From Candidatus Zhuqueibacterota bacterium 4484_87 (GTDB taxonomy: Bacteria > Zhuqueibacterota > Zhuqueibacteria > Thermofontimicrobiales > Thermofontimicrobiaceae), in contig NATN01000053.1 in NCBI GenBank assembly GCA_002085355.1, positions 1-10,745 on the forward strand: a DNA stretch of 10,745 nt. The letters are read 5' to 3'. A program made the translations under genes and the position numbers. Under the pieces are notes generated by a model. It searched no databases and was not told the origin of the DNA. It worked only from the letters and a program-made list of their open reading frames with translations. This document shows, piece after piece, positions 1 to 6,884 of the stretch; the stretch's first letter is position 1, and each line of letters starts with the position of its first letter.

Positions 1-157
1 AGTCTTATTGTTTTCCCAAATTTCTTCATATTTTCACTTTCTTTTTGTGAAACACAAAAACAATTTTCCAATATCGCCAAATCAGCGGACTAAACGCAAT
101 TGTCTTTATTTCCCATTTAATCTTACAACAATTTTCTTCTTCCACACAACAACTTTT

Positions 158-1528
158 TTACTGAATAAACAACTGAATCGCCTGCGATAATTTTTCCACC
201 GAGTGCAGTTTCAATTTGGTTTTTATTTTCAGATTTCTCATGTTTGCTTTTGGTACGACAGCAGCGGAGAAACCTAATTTTTCAGCTTCGACAATGCGCC
301 GCTCAATATGAGCAACGGGCCTGATTTCTCCGGTCAAACCTACTTCGCCGATGATCACCGTGTCCGGCGGAATTTCCTGATTGCGCAAGCTGGAAGCAAT
401 TGCGGCGGCAATTCCCAGATCGGCAGCAGTTTCGTCAATGCGCACGCCGCCGACCGCATTGACAAAGACGTCGAATGTACCGATGCGCAAGCCATCCCTT
501 TTTTCCAGCACAGCGAGCAACATTGCCAGACGTTTGGGATCGATACCAGTAGCACTGCGTTGCGGCAACCCGTAATTGGACGGACTCACCAATGCTTGCA
601 CTTCAAGCAACAGAGGTCTAGTACCCTCCAGAATACTTACGACCACAGAGCCGGGCGCATCTGTGGAACGTTGCGCAAGAAACATCTCCGATGGATTGGA
701 GACATCGGCCAGGCCGTTCTCTGTCATTTCAAACACACCGATTTCATTGGTCGAGCCAAATCGATTCTTGGCTGCGCGCAAGATACGGAAAAAATGATTG
801 CGATCCCCTTCAAAAAGAAGCAGCGTATCCACAGTGTGTTCCAGCGCTTTAGGACCGGCAAGATAGCCCTCTTTCGTGACATGCCCGATCATCAGAACCG
901 GAATATTTTTTGTCTTCGCTAATTGCAAAAATCGGTTGGCGCTTTCACGCACCTGGCTGATGCTGCCGGGTGCACTTTCCAGATCGCTGCTGTACAGCGT
1001 CTGAATGGAGTCAATGATTAAAACCTGCGGATCGTGCTGTGCGACAACATCAAGGACACTCTCCAGATTTGTCTCTGCGAGCAAGAGCAGATGTTGATCC
1101 GTTATGCCCAGTCTCTGAGCGCGCATTTTTGTCTGCGACAGAGATTCCTCGCCGGAAACGTAGAGCGTTGAAATCCCCTGCCCTGCCAGCCAGGCGCCTT
1201 CCTGCAGCAACAGCGTGGATTTTCCGATGCCCGGATCGCCGCCGATGAGCACAAGCGAACCGCGGACAATTCCACCGCCTAAAACCCGCCTGAATTCAGC
1301 GCTGCGACAAGGGAAACGATCATCCGCTTCAGCCTGAATAGCAGACAGAGCCATTGGTTTGGCGCTGCTCACGCGTTTTGTTGCAGTAGTCGCCGTTTTT
1401 CCCGGAACAACCTCTTCAACCATGCTGTTCCAGGCACCGCATTCGCTGCAACGACCAAGCCAGCGCGGAGAAATAAAACCGCACGACTGGCAAACATATT
1501 GGACTTTTTCTTTTTTTGCTCGTGCCAT
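158..1528 (-). CDS. radA: DNA repair protein RadA (Sms), branch-migration ATPase
   Basis: RadA is a RecA-related hexameric ATPase that acts in the cytoplasm. It extends D-loops and helps process branched recombination intermediates. Seen in the 456-residue product: a C4 zinc finger (C13, C16, C27, C30, with the typical SPRWLGRC context), Walker A GGDPGIGKST around 96-105, Walker B LIIDS around 170-174, the RadA-specific KNRFG motif at 254-258, and a C-terminal Lon-protease-like domain (about 290-456, including GEVGLTGEIRPV near 394-405). Length and domain order match the family and nothing is missing. I chose the ATG at 1528, where the protein begins MARAKKEK. An in-frame TTG four codons upstream (1540) is possible but lies right against the -10 element. 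There is no good Shine-Dalgarno. The gene is transcribed alone from the promoter at 1541-1569. No clear terminator follows the stop. Confidence 0.97.
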   Translation of the reverse strand: MARAKKEKVQYVCQSCGFISPRWLGRCSECGAWNSMVEEVVPGKTATTATKRVSSAKPMALSAIQAEADDRFPCRSAEFRRVLGGGIVRGSLVLIGGDPGIGKSTLLLQEGAWLAGQGISTLYVSGEESLSQTKMRAQRLGITDQHLLLLAETNLESVLDVVAQHDPQVLIIDSIQTLYSSDLESAPGSISQVRESANRFLQLAKTKNIPVLMIGHVTKEGYLAGPKALEHTVDTLLLFEGDRNHFFRILRAAKNRFGSTNEIGVFEMTENGLADVSNPSEMFLAQRSTDAPGSVVVSILEGTRPLLLEVQALVSPSNYGLPQRSATGIDPKRLAMLLAVLEKRDGLRIGTFDVFVNAVGGVRIDETAADLGIAAAIASSLRNQEIPPDTVIIGEVGLTGEIRPVAHIERRIVEAEKLGFSAAVVPKANMRNLKIKTKLKLHSVEKLSQAIQLFIQ

Positions 1529-1540
1529 TTTTAGACTCAA

Positions 1541-1569
1541 AAAGTATCAAATATTCTGCTAAAAGTCAA
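1541..1569 (-). promoter_or_regulatory. sigma70-like promoter of radA
   Basis: On the minus strand, TTGACT (1569-1564) is followed after exactly 17 bases by TACTTT (1546-1541). The expected transcription start, about 7 bases past the -10 box, falls only about five bases before the radA ATG at 1528, so the message would be almost leaderless. This agrees with the absence of a Shine-Dalgarno. The -35 box is 5/6 to consensus. The -10 keeps the key first, second and last bases. This is a prediction from sequence only. Confidence 0.6.
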
Positions 1570-1716
1570 GGGAATTTTCGGAAAAACTGCTCAAATAAGA
1601 GATGTTTTGTTTTTACAAAAAGATATTCGCGGATGGAAATGGAGTAGCAAGGAAGATATCACTGATTCGATGGATTTCCGTGGATATAAATTCCAATTTT
1701 ATCATCAGCTTTATAC

Positions 1717-1754
1717 AAAAAAGGCGACATTTTCACAACAGGAATGCCGCCTTT
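1717..1754 (-). terminator. rho-independent terminator of the beta-barrel protein gene
   Basis: Read on the minus strand, an 11-bp stem (arms 1754-1744 and 1730-1720) has one G-U pair and a 13-base loop, and runs directly into six T residues (1722-1717). It lies 21 bases after the stop codon of the gene at 1776-2354, which is the expected position and orientation. Confidence 0.85.
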
Positions 1755-1775
1755 AATATCTGAAAATTTTTCTAT

Positions 1776-2354
1776 TTATCTGATGATCTGGTAACCGACC
1801 TGAATCGCCCAGTAATTCATTCCACCGGATTCACCGGAGGCTTCTCGGGAAACAATATGATAAACAAATTCTGCAAAGATGCCTTTGTCGGGCAAAAGTA
1901 CGCCGCCGCCCACATTAAAGCCAATGGCAGAATCAATTTTAATGGTTTCTTTCTGTGATTGTCCCTGATATTCAACTTTGGCTTCTCCGTCTCCTGTGTA
2001 CATTCCCACGCCAACTTTTCCGTAAGGGACATATTGTCCTTCGCTGAAATAATATTTGCCAAAGGCGCCGATGAGTGTCTGGTTTGCAGTTGATGTGATT
2101 TTATAACCAGCCTGTTCCAACTCCCAGGAAAATCCGCCTAAAGCCATGTTTAATTCGCCACCAACAACCAGATTCGGTTTTAATTTGTAGCCAACCAAAA
2201 CGCCAACAGGTAATGCACCTGCTGCATCATCCTGATCTTCAAAAGCAGACATGGCATAGCCGCCAACTGCGGAAACCGTGAATTTATTCTCTTGTGCAAA
2301 CAAGCCAGACACAAGGAATAATGCCACAAGCAGAAACATCGTTACTTTTTTCAT
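1776..2354 (-). CDS. small outer-membrane beta-barrel protein, secreted
   Basis: The 192-residue product has a clear type I signal peptide: MKK, a hydrophobic core, and probable cleavage after SGLFA near residue 20, leaving a mature end QENKF. The rest is rich in alternating hydrophobic and polar strands with Gly and aromatic residues (e.g. GKYYFSEGQYVPYGKVGVGMY, roughly residues 93-113) and ends in an amphipathic strand WAIQVGYQ. This is the pattern of an eight-strand-type outer-membrane barrel of the OmpA/OmpW-like 'outer membrane beta-barrel' domain group. The start is supported by AAGGAG seven bases before the ATG. It appears to be a single-gene unit with its own terminator. The specific function (porin, adhesin, structural) cannot be told from sequence. 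It has no peptidoglycan-binding domain and no enzyme motif. Confidence 0.8.
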   Translation of the reverse strand: MKKVTMFLLVALFLVSGLFAQENKFTVSAVGGYAMSAFEDQDDAAGALPVGVLVGYKLKPNLVVGGELNMALGGFSWELEQAGYKITSTANQTLIGAFGKYYFSEGQYVPYGKVGVGMYTGDGEAKVEYQGQSQKETIKIDSAIGFNVGGGVLLPDKGIFAEFVYHIVSREASGESGGMNYWAIQVGYQIIR

Positions 2355-2419
2355 GAAGCACTCCTTGAAATTAGTGAATCAACACTTAGTTAGATGTGAA
2401 ATTTGATGTAGTAAATCAT

Positions 2420-2448
2420 TAAATACAGATTTGGAAAATTAGATGCAA
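2420..2448 (-). promoter_or_regulatory. possible promoter of the beta-barrel protein gene
   Basis: On the minus strand TTGCAT (2448-2443), 17 bases, then TATTTA (2425-2420), about 65 bases before the start codon at 2354. The match is moderate and the surroundings are very AT-rich, so chance occurrence is possible. Confidence 0.3.
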
Positions 2449-2610
2449 AAAAATGCCGAATGGCTCAGAATGCAGCATAAAATTCTTCAGGTTTTTCCCG
2501 AGGAGAATTTCTTCTGCCTTATATTTATTTTTAATACCTGCAAAAAACACATCTTGAGCAGAAAATATGAAAAAATTCCGGCTGAAAAATATAGGCTTCA
2601 ATTTTGCACA

Positions 2611-3975
2611 CTATCCAGCAGAAGCGCTCACAGTTATTTTTTCCTGAAATTGCCTGAATGTAAAACGCAGCCAGAGCGCTGTCAATGCAGCGGCGAATAT
2701 ATCGGCAGCCGGAACTGCAAGAAAAATTCCAGACAAGCCAAACAAATAATTGAATAGAATAACAATGGGTAAGAATGCGATTACCTGCCGCGCAATGGAC
2801 AAAACAAATCCTGCCAGCCCGTTTCCAATCGCCTGATAAAGTGTGGAACCGATTATTTGGAAACCAATCAACGGCAACATGGCATTAATCAACCGCAATG
2901 AAGATTTTCCCTGACTGATGACCACGGGATCCTGGCTGAAGATGCGGATACACATTTCAGGAAAGAGCTCCACCAATGTCCACCCTGTCAGACAAAAAAC
3001 AGACACAACCATGGTCGCTTTCCAGAAAGCTTCTTTAACGCGTCCAAAATTTTTCGCGCCATAGTTATATCCGGCGATGGGCATAAACCCTTGGCCTGTG
3101 CCAATCATCGGCATGAAAAACATCATGATAAAACGATTATTTATCCCCATAATTGCCAGGGCGAAAGCACCGTATCCCGCCAGCAAACCATTGGTAAGCA
3201 TAGCGACAAAACTGGCAGCTATGTGGCGCGTGAATGACGGCACGCCAGCCTTTCCGATTTCGATTAACTCATCCCTGCGCGGAATGATATTTTTTATACT
3301 GAATTTCAAGTGGCTGTTGGGTCCGATAAAATAGCTCGCAATCACAGATAGTCCCACAAAACCCGAAATAATTGTCGCAATTGCGGCTCCTTTTATTCCC
3401 AGTTTGAAGACGAAAATAAAAATAGGATCGAGGATGATATTGAGAATTGTGCCAATGAGTTGGGAATTCATGGCAATATTGGGATTTCCTTCAGCTCGGG
3501 CGATCTGGCTAAACATCATGTTGAACAAAAAAATCGGAATGCCAAACATAATTATTAGTCCGTAATCCATTGCCTGAGGTGTAGCTTCACTGTTTCTGCC
3601 AATGAAAAGCAGCAATGGCTCGAGATAAATAACAGCTACTATCAAGATGGTAACTCCCAGAATCGCCCCCATGAAAACAGTGCTGGAAAAAACATGATTG
3701 GCTTTTTCGTATTGATTAGCTCCAAAATTACGGGAAATGTACGATGCCGCGCCCACACCGAGCAGCAAGCCGAAAGCAAGCATAAACATCTGTAACGGCA
3801 TTATGAGCGTCAGACCGGCGATGGCGTTCGTGCCCAGCCGGCCGACAAAAATTGTATCCACAATATTGTATAGCGCCATTGCGGTCATGGAAATTATTGA
3901 CGGCAGCGAAAACGATAAAATCAGGGGGAGCATTTTTTGTGATTCCATTCGCTGCAAGCGCTGTTTTGCCTTCAT
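2611..3975 (-). CDS. MATE-family multidrug/metabolite exporter (MepA/NorM-like)
   Basis: MATE proteins are 12-helix inner-membrane antiporters that expel organic cations and other small molecules in exchange for H+ or Na+. The 454-residue product has the family length and the two-fold MatE repeat. The first half begins with SLPSIISMTAMALYNIVDTIFVG, placing a conserved-type acidic residue (D40) in helix 1, and contains LGVGAASYISRNFGA near 72-86. The second half has GQGFMPIAGYNYGAKN, the counterpart loop typical of the MepA-like branch. Hydrophobic segments cover nearly the entire chain, with a short basic C-terminus. An AAAGG lies eight bases before the ATG. The gene follows the ccmD terminator by only 24 bases, so its promoter is not obvious and read-through from ccmCD is possible. 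No convincing terminator was found in the 250 bases after it. The substrate cannot be predicted. Confidence 0.93.
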   Translation of the reverse strand: MKAKQRLQRMESQKMLPLILSFSLPSIISMTAMALYNIVDTIFVGRLGTNAIAGLTLIMPLQMFMLAFGLLLGVGAASYISRNFGANQYEKANHVFSSTVFMGAILGVTILIVAVIYLEPLLLFIGRNSEATPQAMDYGLIIMFGIPIFLFNMMFSQIARAEGNPNIAMNSQLIGTILNIILDPIFIFVFKLGIKGAAIATIISGFVGLSVIASYFIGPNSHLKFSIKNIIPRRDELIEIGKAGVPSFTRHIAASFVAMLTNGLLAGYGAFALAIMGINNRFIMMFFMPMIGTGQGFMPIAGYNYGAKNFGRVKEAFWKATMVVSVFCLTGWTLVELFPEMCIRIFSQDPVVISQGKSSLRLINAMLPLIGFQIIGSTLYQAIGNGLAGFVLSIARQVIAFLPIVILFNYLFGLSGIFLAVPAADIFAAALTALWLRFTFRQFQEKITVSASAG

Positions 3976-3999
3976 AAACTATACCTTTGCGAATAAATG

Positions 4000-4030
4000 A
4001 AAAATAACCCTGGCTATCAGGGCTATTTTT
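4000..4030 (-). terminator. terminator between ccmD and the MATE gene
   Basis: Arms 4000-4012 and 4018-4030 form a 13-bp stem with a five-base loop. On the minus strand the only non-Watson-Crick position is a G-U pair, while on the plus strand it is an A-C mismatch, which favours function in minus-strand transcripts. The stem ends in five T on the minus strand. The plus strand has an even longer run of eight T (4026-4033), so it could act in both directions. It lies 34 bases past the ccmD stop. Confidence 0.75.
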
Positions 4031-4064
4031 TTTGTTATAGCGAAAAATTGTCTGTAACTTTTGT

Positions 4065-4211
4065 TCAATTTTGTTTTTGAGAAACTTGCTTTTTCAAATT
4101 ATCCAATTCACGAGAAAGCATCTTTTGTTTTTTCAAAATGCTAAGAACATAGCCGAAGAGCACCGCCCACAAAATGATGTAAGCAGAAACGAGATAAAAC
4201 ATTTTTCCCAT
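4065..4211 (-). CDS. ccmD: CcmD, small membrane subunit of the heme export complex
   Basis: A 48-codon gene, too short for usual ORF cut-offs. The product begins MGKMFYLVSAYIILWAV, continues with LFGYVLSILKKQ, and finishes with a charged tail ending KQN. This gives one N-terminal membrane helix (about residues 5-25) with the aromatic/Tyr-Trp pattern seen in CcmD proteins, followed by a basic, heptad-like cytoplasmic tail containing SRELDNLKKQVSQ. In system I cytochrome c maturation, CcmD binds CcmC and the heme chaperone CcmE and is needed to release heme-loaded CcmE. Support comes from position directly behind ccmC on the same strand (72-base gap), an AAAGG about eight bases before the ATG, and a terminator after the stop. 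A second ATG at codon 4 (4202) is a less likely start. The family is so short that assignment rests on pattern and neighbourhood. Confidence 0.85.
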   Translation of the reverse strand: MGKMFYLVSAYIILWAVLFGYVLSILKKQKMLSRELDNLKKQVSQKQN

Positions 4212-4283
4212 AGCTTCGCCTTTCGAATTTGCCTGAATTTTAAACAGAATTTTTTTGTGTTATCAATTTTTCTGATTTGACTT

Positions 4284-4961
4284 TTAATACTGAAGTTGCT
4301 TCTTCAAATGCTCAATTTCTACTTTCATTTTCTCCAATCCGACGCGTAATAACAGAATGGTAAAAAAGAAAAAAGTAAAGGCAATCAAGCTGAGCATGAG
4401 CGTCTGAAAAATTTTCGGATGCAGGCCGGAATTCTTTCCGCCCATAATCATAACGTGAGCCGGGTGCATAGTGCGCCACCAGCGAATGGACATGTAAACT
4501 ACCGGCACGTCCAGAAATCCGATGATGCCAAAAACCGCGGAAATACGCGCCGCCTTTTCCTCGGAATCGATCATTTGGCGCAAAAGTAAATAGCCCAAAT
4601 AAATGAGCCAGAGGATCAATGTCGTGGTCAGGCGCGGATCCCAGGTCCACCACGTGTTCCAAACCGGTTTCGCCCAAAAAGGCCCGGTAATCAGCACCAA
4701 CGAAGTAAACACAACGCCGATTTCTGCTGCACTGGCAGCCCAAAGATCGAATTCAATGTCTTTTTTCCAGAGAAAAAGGATGCTCAAAACAAAAACTATT
4801 CCGAAAGCCATGAAGCCAATCCATGCAGAAGCCACATGAAAATAGAAAATTTTCTGAACAATGCCCATTGTCATTTCTTCAGGCGCGTAAAAAACGACTG
4901 CCACAATACTAACGGCGATCAAGAGAAAGGCAATTGCCCACAAGATCATTTTTTTGTCCAT
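4284..4961 (-). CDS. ccmC: CcmC, heme-handling protein of cytochrome c maturation system I
   Basis: CcmC is an inner-membrane protein that presents heme on the periplasmic side and loads it onto the chaperone CcmE. The 225-residue product has six hydrophobic segments (roughly 6-25, 36-65, 79-98, 112-129, 142-160, 183-207). The WWD-domain signature WNTWWTWDPRLT lies at 101-112. The two expected external heme-ligand histidines are present: H42 in FYFHVASAW and H166 in WWRTMHPAH. Family length is about 220-250, so it is complete. The final 20 residues form a charged coiled-coil-like tail containing EIEHLKKQLQ. Just before the ATG is GGGATGGAG, a usable but imperfect ribosome-binding site. It lies downstream of dcd on the same strand (72-base gap) and upstream of ccmD. 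CcsA and CcmF share the WWD domain but are longer and have more helices. Confidence 0.95.
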   Translation of the reverse strand: MDKKMILWAIAFLLIAVSIVAVVFYAPEEMTMGIVQKIFYFHVASAWIGFMAFGIVFVLSILFLWKKDIEFDLWAASAAEIGVVFTSLVLITGPFWAKPVWNTWWTWDPRLTTTLILWLIYLGYLLLRQMIDSEEKAARISAVFGIIGFLDVPVVYMSIRWWRTMHPAHVMIMGGKNSGLHPKIFQTLMLSLIAFTFFFFTILLLRVGLEKMKVEIEHLKKQLQY

Positions 4962-4990
4962 AACTCCATCCCAGATTAGTTATTTGAGGT

Positions 4991-5026
4991 AGGTGTACCC
5001 CGCCACCTCAAAGGTGGAGCACACCT
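4991..5026. repeat. nested intergenic palindrome between dcd and ccmC
   Basis: Two nested inverted repeats: an inner CCACCT-CAA-AGGTGG (5003-5017) and an outer AGGTGT (4991-4996) with ACACCT (5021-5026). They are separated by unequal unpaired stretches of six and three bases. There is no T-run on the minus strand, so it is not a standard terminator for dcd. It could be a REP-like intergenic element, an mRNA stabiliser or processing hairpin in a dcd-ccmC transcript, or a protein-binding site. Confidence 0.55.
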
Positions 5027-5033
5027 TTGTTAT

Positions 5034-5570
5034 TTATCGAATATCCTTATCTTCCCGCACGCGGCTTCCTGTTGCCTTTCGTTGTCCCTGATATTTCCCG
5101 CGGTAGGGATTTTGCGCTTTTTGATCCAATTTCGCAAAGACCAACTGGCAAATTCGCACGCCCGACTTCAACTTTATCGGCAAACTATTTGCGTTGTACA
5201 ATTCGATTGTAATCTCACCCTCAAATCCGGGGTCCACCCATCCGGCATTCTGAATGAACAAACCGAGCCTGCCGATGGAACTTCTCCCTTCCACAAAGGC
5301 AGTCAAATCATCAGGCAGTTTGACATATTCGCGCGTCGTCGCCAACAAGAATGCGTGTGGCGGAATGACGACTTCGTCAGCAATGATTTCTTCGTACTCC
5401 GGCTTATTCACCAGGTCAAGCGTCGCGCTGCGGTGTTCAGCAACTTTCAGATAATGCGTTCCCAGCCGCAAATCAATAGAAGCAGGCTGAATTTGAATAT
5501 CGTCCAGTGGTTCAATTACCAATTTCCCGGTGGAAATCCAATTGCGAAGGGTTTTGTCAGATAAAATCAT
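5034..5570 (-). CDS. dcd: dCTP deaminase, possibly bifunctional dCTP deaminase/dUTPase
   Basis: Dcd converts dCTP to dUTP. Bifunctional members go on to dUMP, the precursor of dTMP. In the 178-residue product (numbered from the ATG at 5570) PASIDLRLG lies at 29-37, followed by GRSSIGRLGL with the substrate-contacting S97 and R101, then the core AGWVDPGFEG at 109-118 and catalytic E123 in ITIEL, equivalent to E. coli S111, R115 and E138. The AGWVDPGFEG form resembles the Ala-Gly-containing loop of known bifunctional DCD-DUT enzymes rather than the AHRIDPGW of the monofunctional E. coli enzyme. I chose the second of two adjacent ATGs because AGGA is then six bases away, and because family members start MILSD. 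The enzyme is a soluble trimer. It is probably first in a transcript with ccmC and ccmD. Confidence 0.96.
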   Translation of the reverse strand: MILSDKTLRNWISTGKLVIEPLDDIQIQPASIDLRLGTHYLKVAEHRSATLDLVNKPEYEEIIADEVVIPPHAFLLATTREYVKLPDDLTAFVEGRSSIGRLGLFIQNAGWVDPGFEGEITIELYNANSLPIKLKSGVRICQLVFAKLDQKAQNPYRGKYQGQRKATGSRVREDKDIR

Positions 5571-5654
5571 CATTAATCCTGTTTAAAGTTCAAGATGCAA
5601 ATTAAGTTTTTTAACGACTCCCCGCTCAATTTAGTTTCAGAAAAATTATTATCA

Positions 5655-5681
5655 GAGCAACTCTCATAAACAGATTTGCTC
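5655..5681. repeat. short inverted repeat in the divergent dcd/membrane-protein intergenic region
   Basis: GAGCAA (5655-5660) and TTGCTC (5676-5681) form a perfect 6-bp inverted repeat around a 15-base spacer. It lies between the divergent genes at 5570 and 5892, about 85 bases upstream of dcd and 70 upstream of the plus-strand promoter. It could be an operator for a dimeric regulator, but a repeat this short is also expected by chance. Apart from this and the promoter and leader listed separately, the 320-base gap holds nothing recognisable. Confidence 0.25.
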
Positions 5682-5750
5682 AAAAATGAAAGATTAATCC
5701 CATATCGTCAGAAAAAAATCTTTCGGCAGCTCATTTATCCGTAATTTTTG

Positions 5751-5779
5751 TTGACTTTGATAAAATTTCATTCTATATT
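5751..5779 (+). promoter_or_regulatory. strong sigma70-like promoter for the 5892-7328 unit
   Basis: TTGACT (5751-5756), a 17-base spacer, then TATATT (5774-5779): near consensus with ideal spacing. The predicted start near 5786 leaves a leader of about 105 bases before the ATG at 5892. The leader contains only a weak 5-bp hairpin (TACGG ... CCGTA, about 5822-5839), and no riboswitch was recognised. The same TTGACTTT -35 context appears in front of radA. Confidence 0.65.
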
Positions 5780-5891
5780 TAGTACAATATAACAACAATC
5801 GCAAAGAAAAAAAGCAACTTTTACGGAAAGAATCCCGTATAGAGATGTAACGCAAACAGTGAATTTAAATTAAAAACAAGCAGGAGATGCA

Positions 5892-6821
5892 ATGCAGATC
5901 CAATATTTTGAACCGCTGTCTCGAGCATGGAATTATATGGTAAATGCTCTTTTCAAACCATTTGATATTGGGAAATGGTTTGTACTCGGGTTCTCGGCAT
6001 TTCTGGCAGACCTACTTGAAGGGCCTGGATTTTCAGGCGCAAACCACTGGAAGACAGGGAATTACAAAGGGCTTCACGGTTTATTTTCCATTCCCGAACT
6101 GATAAAAGAATGGTTTTTGGAGCATCCGGGAATTGTGGCGCTTATTATATCCGGAGTTTTCCTTGCCATTGCCATTGCTGTTTTATTCGTCTGGCTTTCT
6201 TCGCGCGGGAAATTTATATTTCTCGACAATGTCATTCATGACCGCGCTCTGGTGACGCAGCCGTGGTATAAATTTAAAAATGAAGGAAATTCGCTATTTA
6301 TCTGGCGCTTGATCTTTGGCATTATAAGCTTCCTGATCATTATCTTCTGGGTTGCTCTTTTGGTTTTCATCATCATTAACAATCAAAATGGAGATGTAGC
6401 GCCCCATATCGGATTCATTTTCCTCATGGTCGTTTCGATGTTGTTTATCATCTTTGCAATTTTATACATCTCTACTTTTCTCACGGATTTCATTGTACCC
6501 ATCATGTATAAAAATCGACTTTCCGCAACAGAAGCCTGGAGAATATTTCTGGACATTTTTTCACAACATTGGTTGTACTTCATTTTTTATGGCGTTATGA
6601 AATTTTTTCTCTACATTCTGGTCGTCGCCGGAGTGGTACTCATTGGTTTTTTCACCTGCTGTTTCGGCTTTATTTTGCTCATCATTCCCTATTTGAGTTC
6701 TGTAGTCATGCTGCCCGTTTCAGTTACCTTCCGCGGTTTCAGCGTGACTTTTCTGGAACAGTTTGGGACTGAATTCAAGTTGTTTCCCGAAGAAGAGAAT
6801 GTCGTTGCAGCAAACGAATAG
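5892..6821 (+). CDS. six-helix membrane protein of unknown function
   Basis: The 309-residue protein has about six hydrophobic helices (near 27-42, 80-102, 137-163, 174-198, 227-253, 255-279) and no signal peptide. The N-terminus, EPLSRAWNYMVNALFKPFDIGKWFVLGFSAFL (residues 7-38), suggests an amphipathic segment leading into the first helix. I recall similar openings (a 'PLSRAW...LF.PF..GKW..LGF' pattern) in uncharacterised integral membrane proteins of bacteria and archaea, but cannot name a family with confidence. A YciC/YesL-like or glycerophosphodiesterase-membrane-domain-like fold is possible. The C-terminus is short and acidic (FPEEENVVAANE). No catalytic motif is visible. The start is well supported: AGGAG, five bases, ATG. 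A small Cys-containing membrane protein follows 63 bases downstream and probably shares the transcript. Confidence 0.85.
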   Translation: MQIQYFEPLSRAWNYMVNALFKPFDIGKWFVLGFSAFLADLLEGPGFSGANHWKTGNYKGLHGLFSIPELIKEWFLEHPGIVALIISGVFLAIAIAVLFVWLSSRGKFIFLDNVIHDRALVTQPWYKFKNEGNSLFIWRLIFGIISFLIIIFWVALLVFIIINNQNGDVAPHIGFIFLMVVSMLFIIFAILYISTFLTDFIVPIMYKNRLSATEAWRIFLDIFSQHWLYFIFYGVMKFFLYILVVAGVVLIGFFTCCFGFILLIIPYLSSVVMLPVSVTFRGFSVTFLEQFGTEFKLFPEEENVVAANE

Positions 6822-6884
6822 GAAAAACGGCTAAAGAGAAACTCATATCTGCGAACATTGTGAGTATATCTGATTAAGCATAAT

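Noticed and set aside
1..29. Possible start of a minus-strand gene (ATG at 29, MKKFGKTIR) running off the left edge
   Set aside because: Only nine codons are visible and the ribosome-binding site is weak. Nothing can be supported.
42..60. Perfect 8-bp inverted repeat TTTTTGTG-AAA-CACAAAAA
   Set aside because: It is AT-rich and low in complexity and could arise by chance. It might be an operator for a gene beyond the left edge, but there is no further support.
308..922. 204-codon open frame on the plus strand
   Set aside because: It lies entirely opposite radA, a gene with full family motifs. The translation has no domain-like pattern and several other frames are open here too, so it is a shadow.
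2419..2601. 60-codon minus-strand frame between the beta-barrel and MATE genes
   Set aside because: Phe/Ile/Lys-rich composition typical of translated AT-rich spacer, no ribosome-binding site and no recognisable pattern. The 255-base gap otherwise holds only a possible promoter.
2443..2757. 104-codon plus-strand frame overlapping the 3' end of the MATE gene
   Set aside because: It runs antisense into a well-supported gene and has Cys/Lys-rich random-looking composition.
4071..4280. 69-codon plus-strand frame opposite ccmD
   Set aside because: The minus-strand ccmD has the right neighbour, helix pattern, ribosome-binding site and terminator. The plus-strand translation is Phe/Asn-rich and unpatterned.
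5082..5564. 160-codon plus-strand frame opposite dcd
   Set aside because: It is an antisense shadow of dcd, which shows all catalytic motifs on the minus strand.
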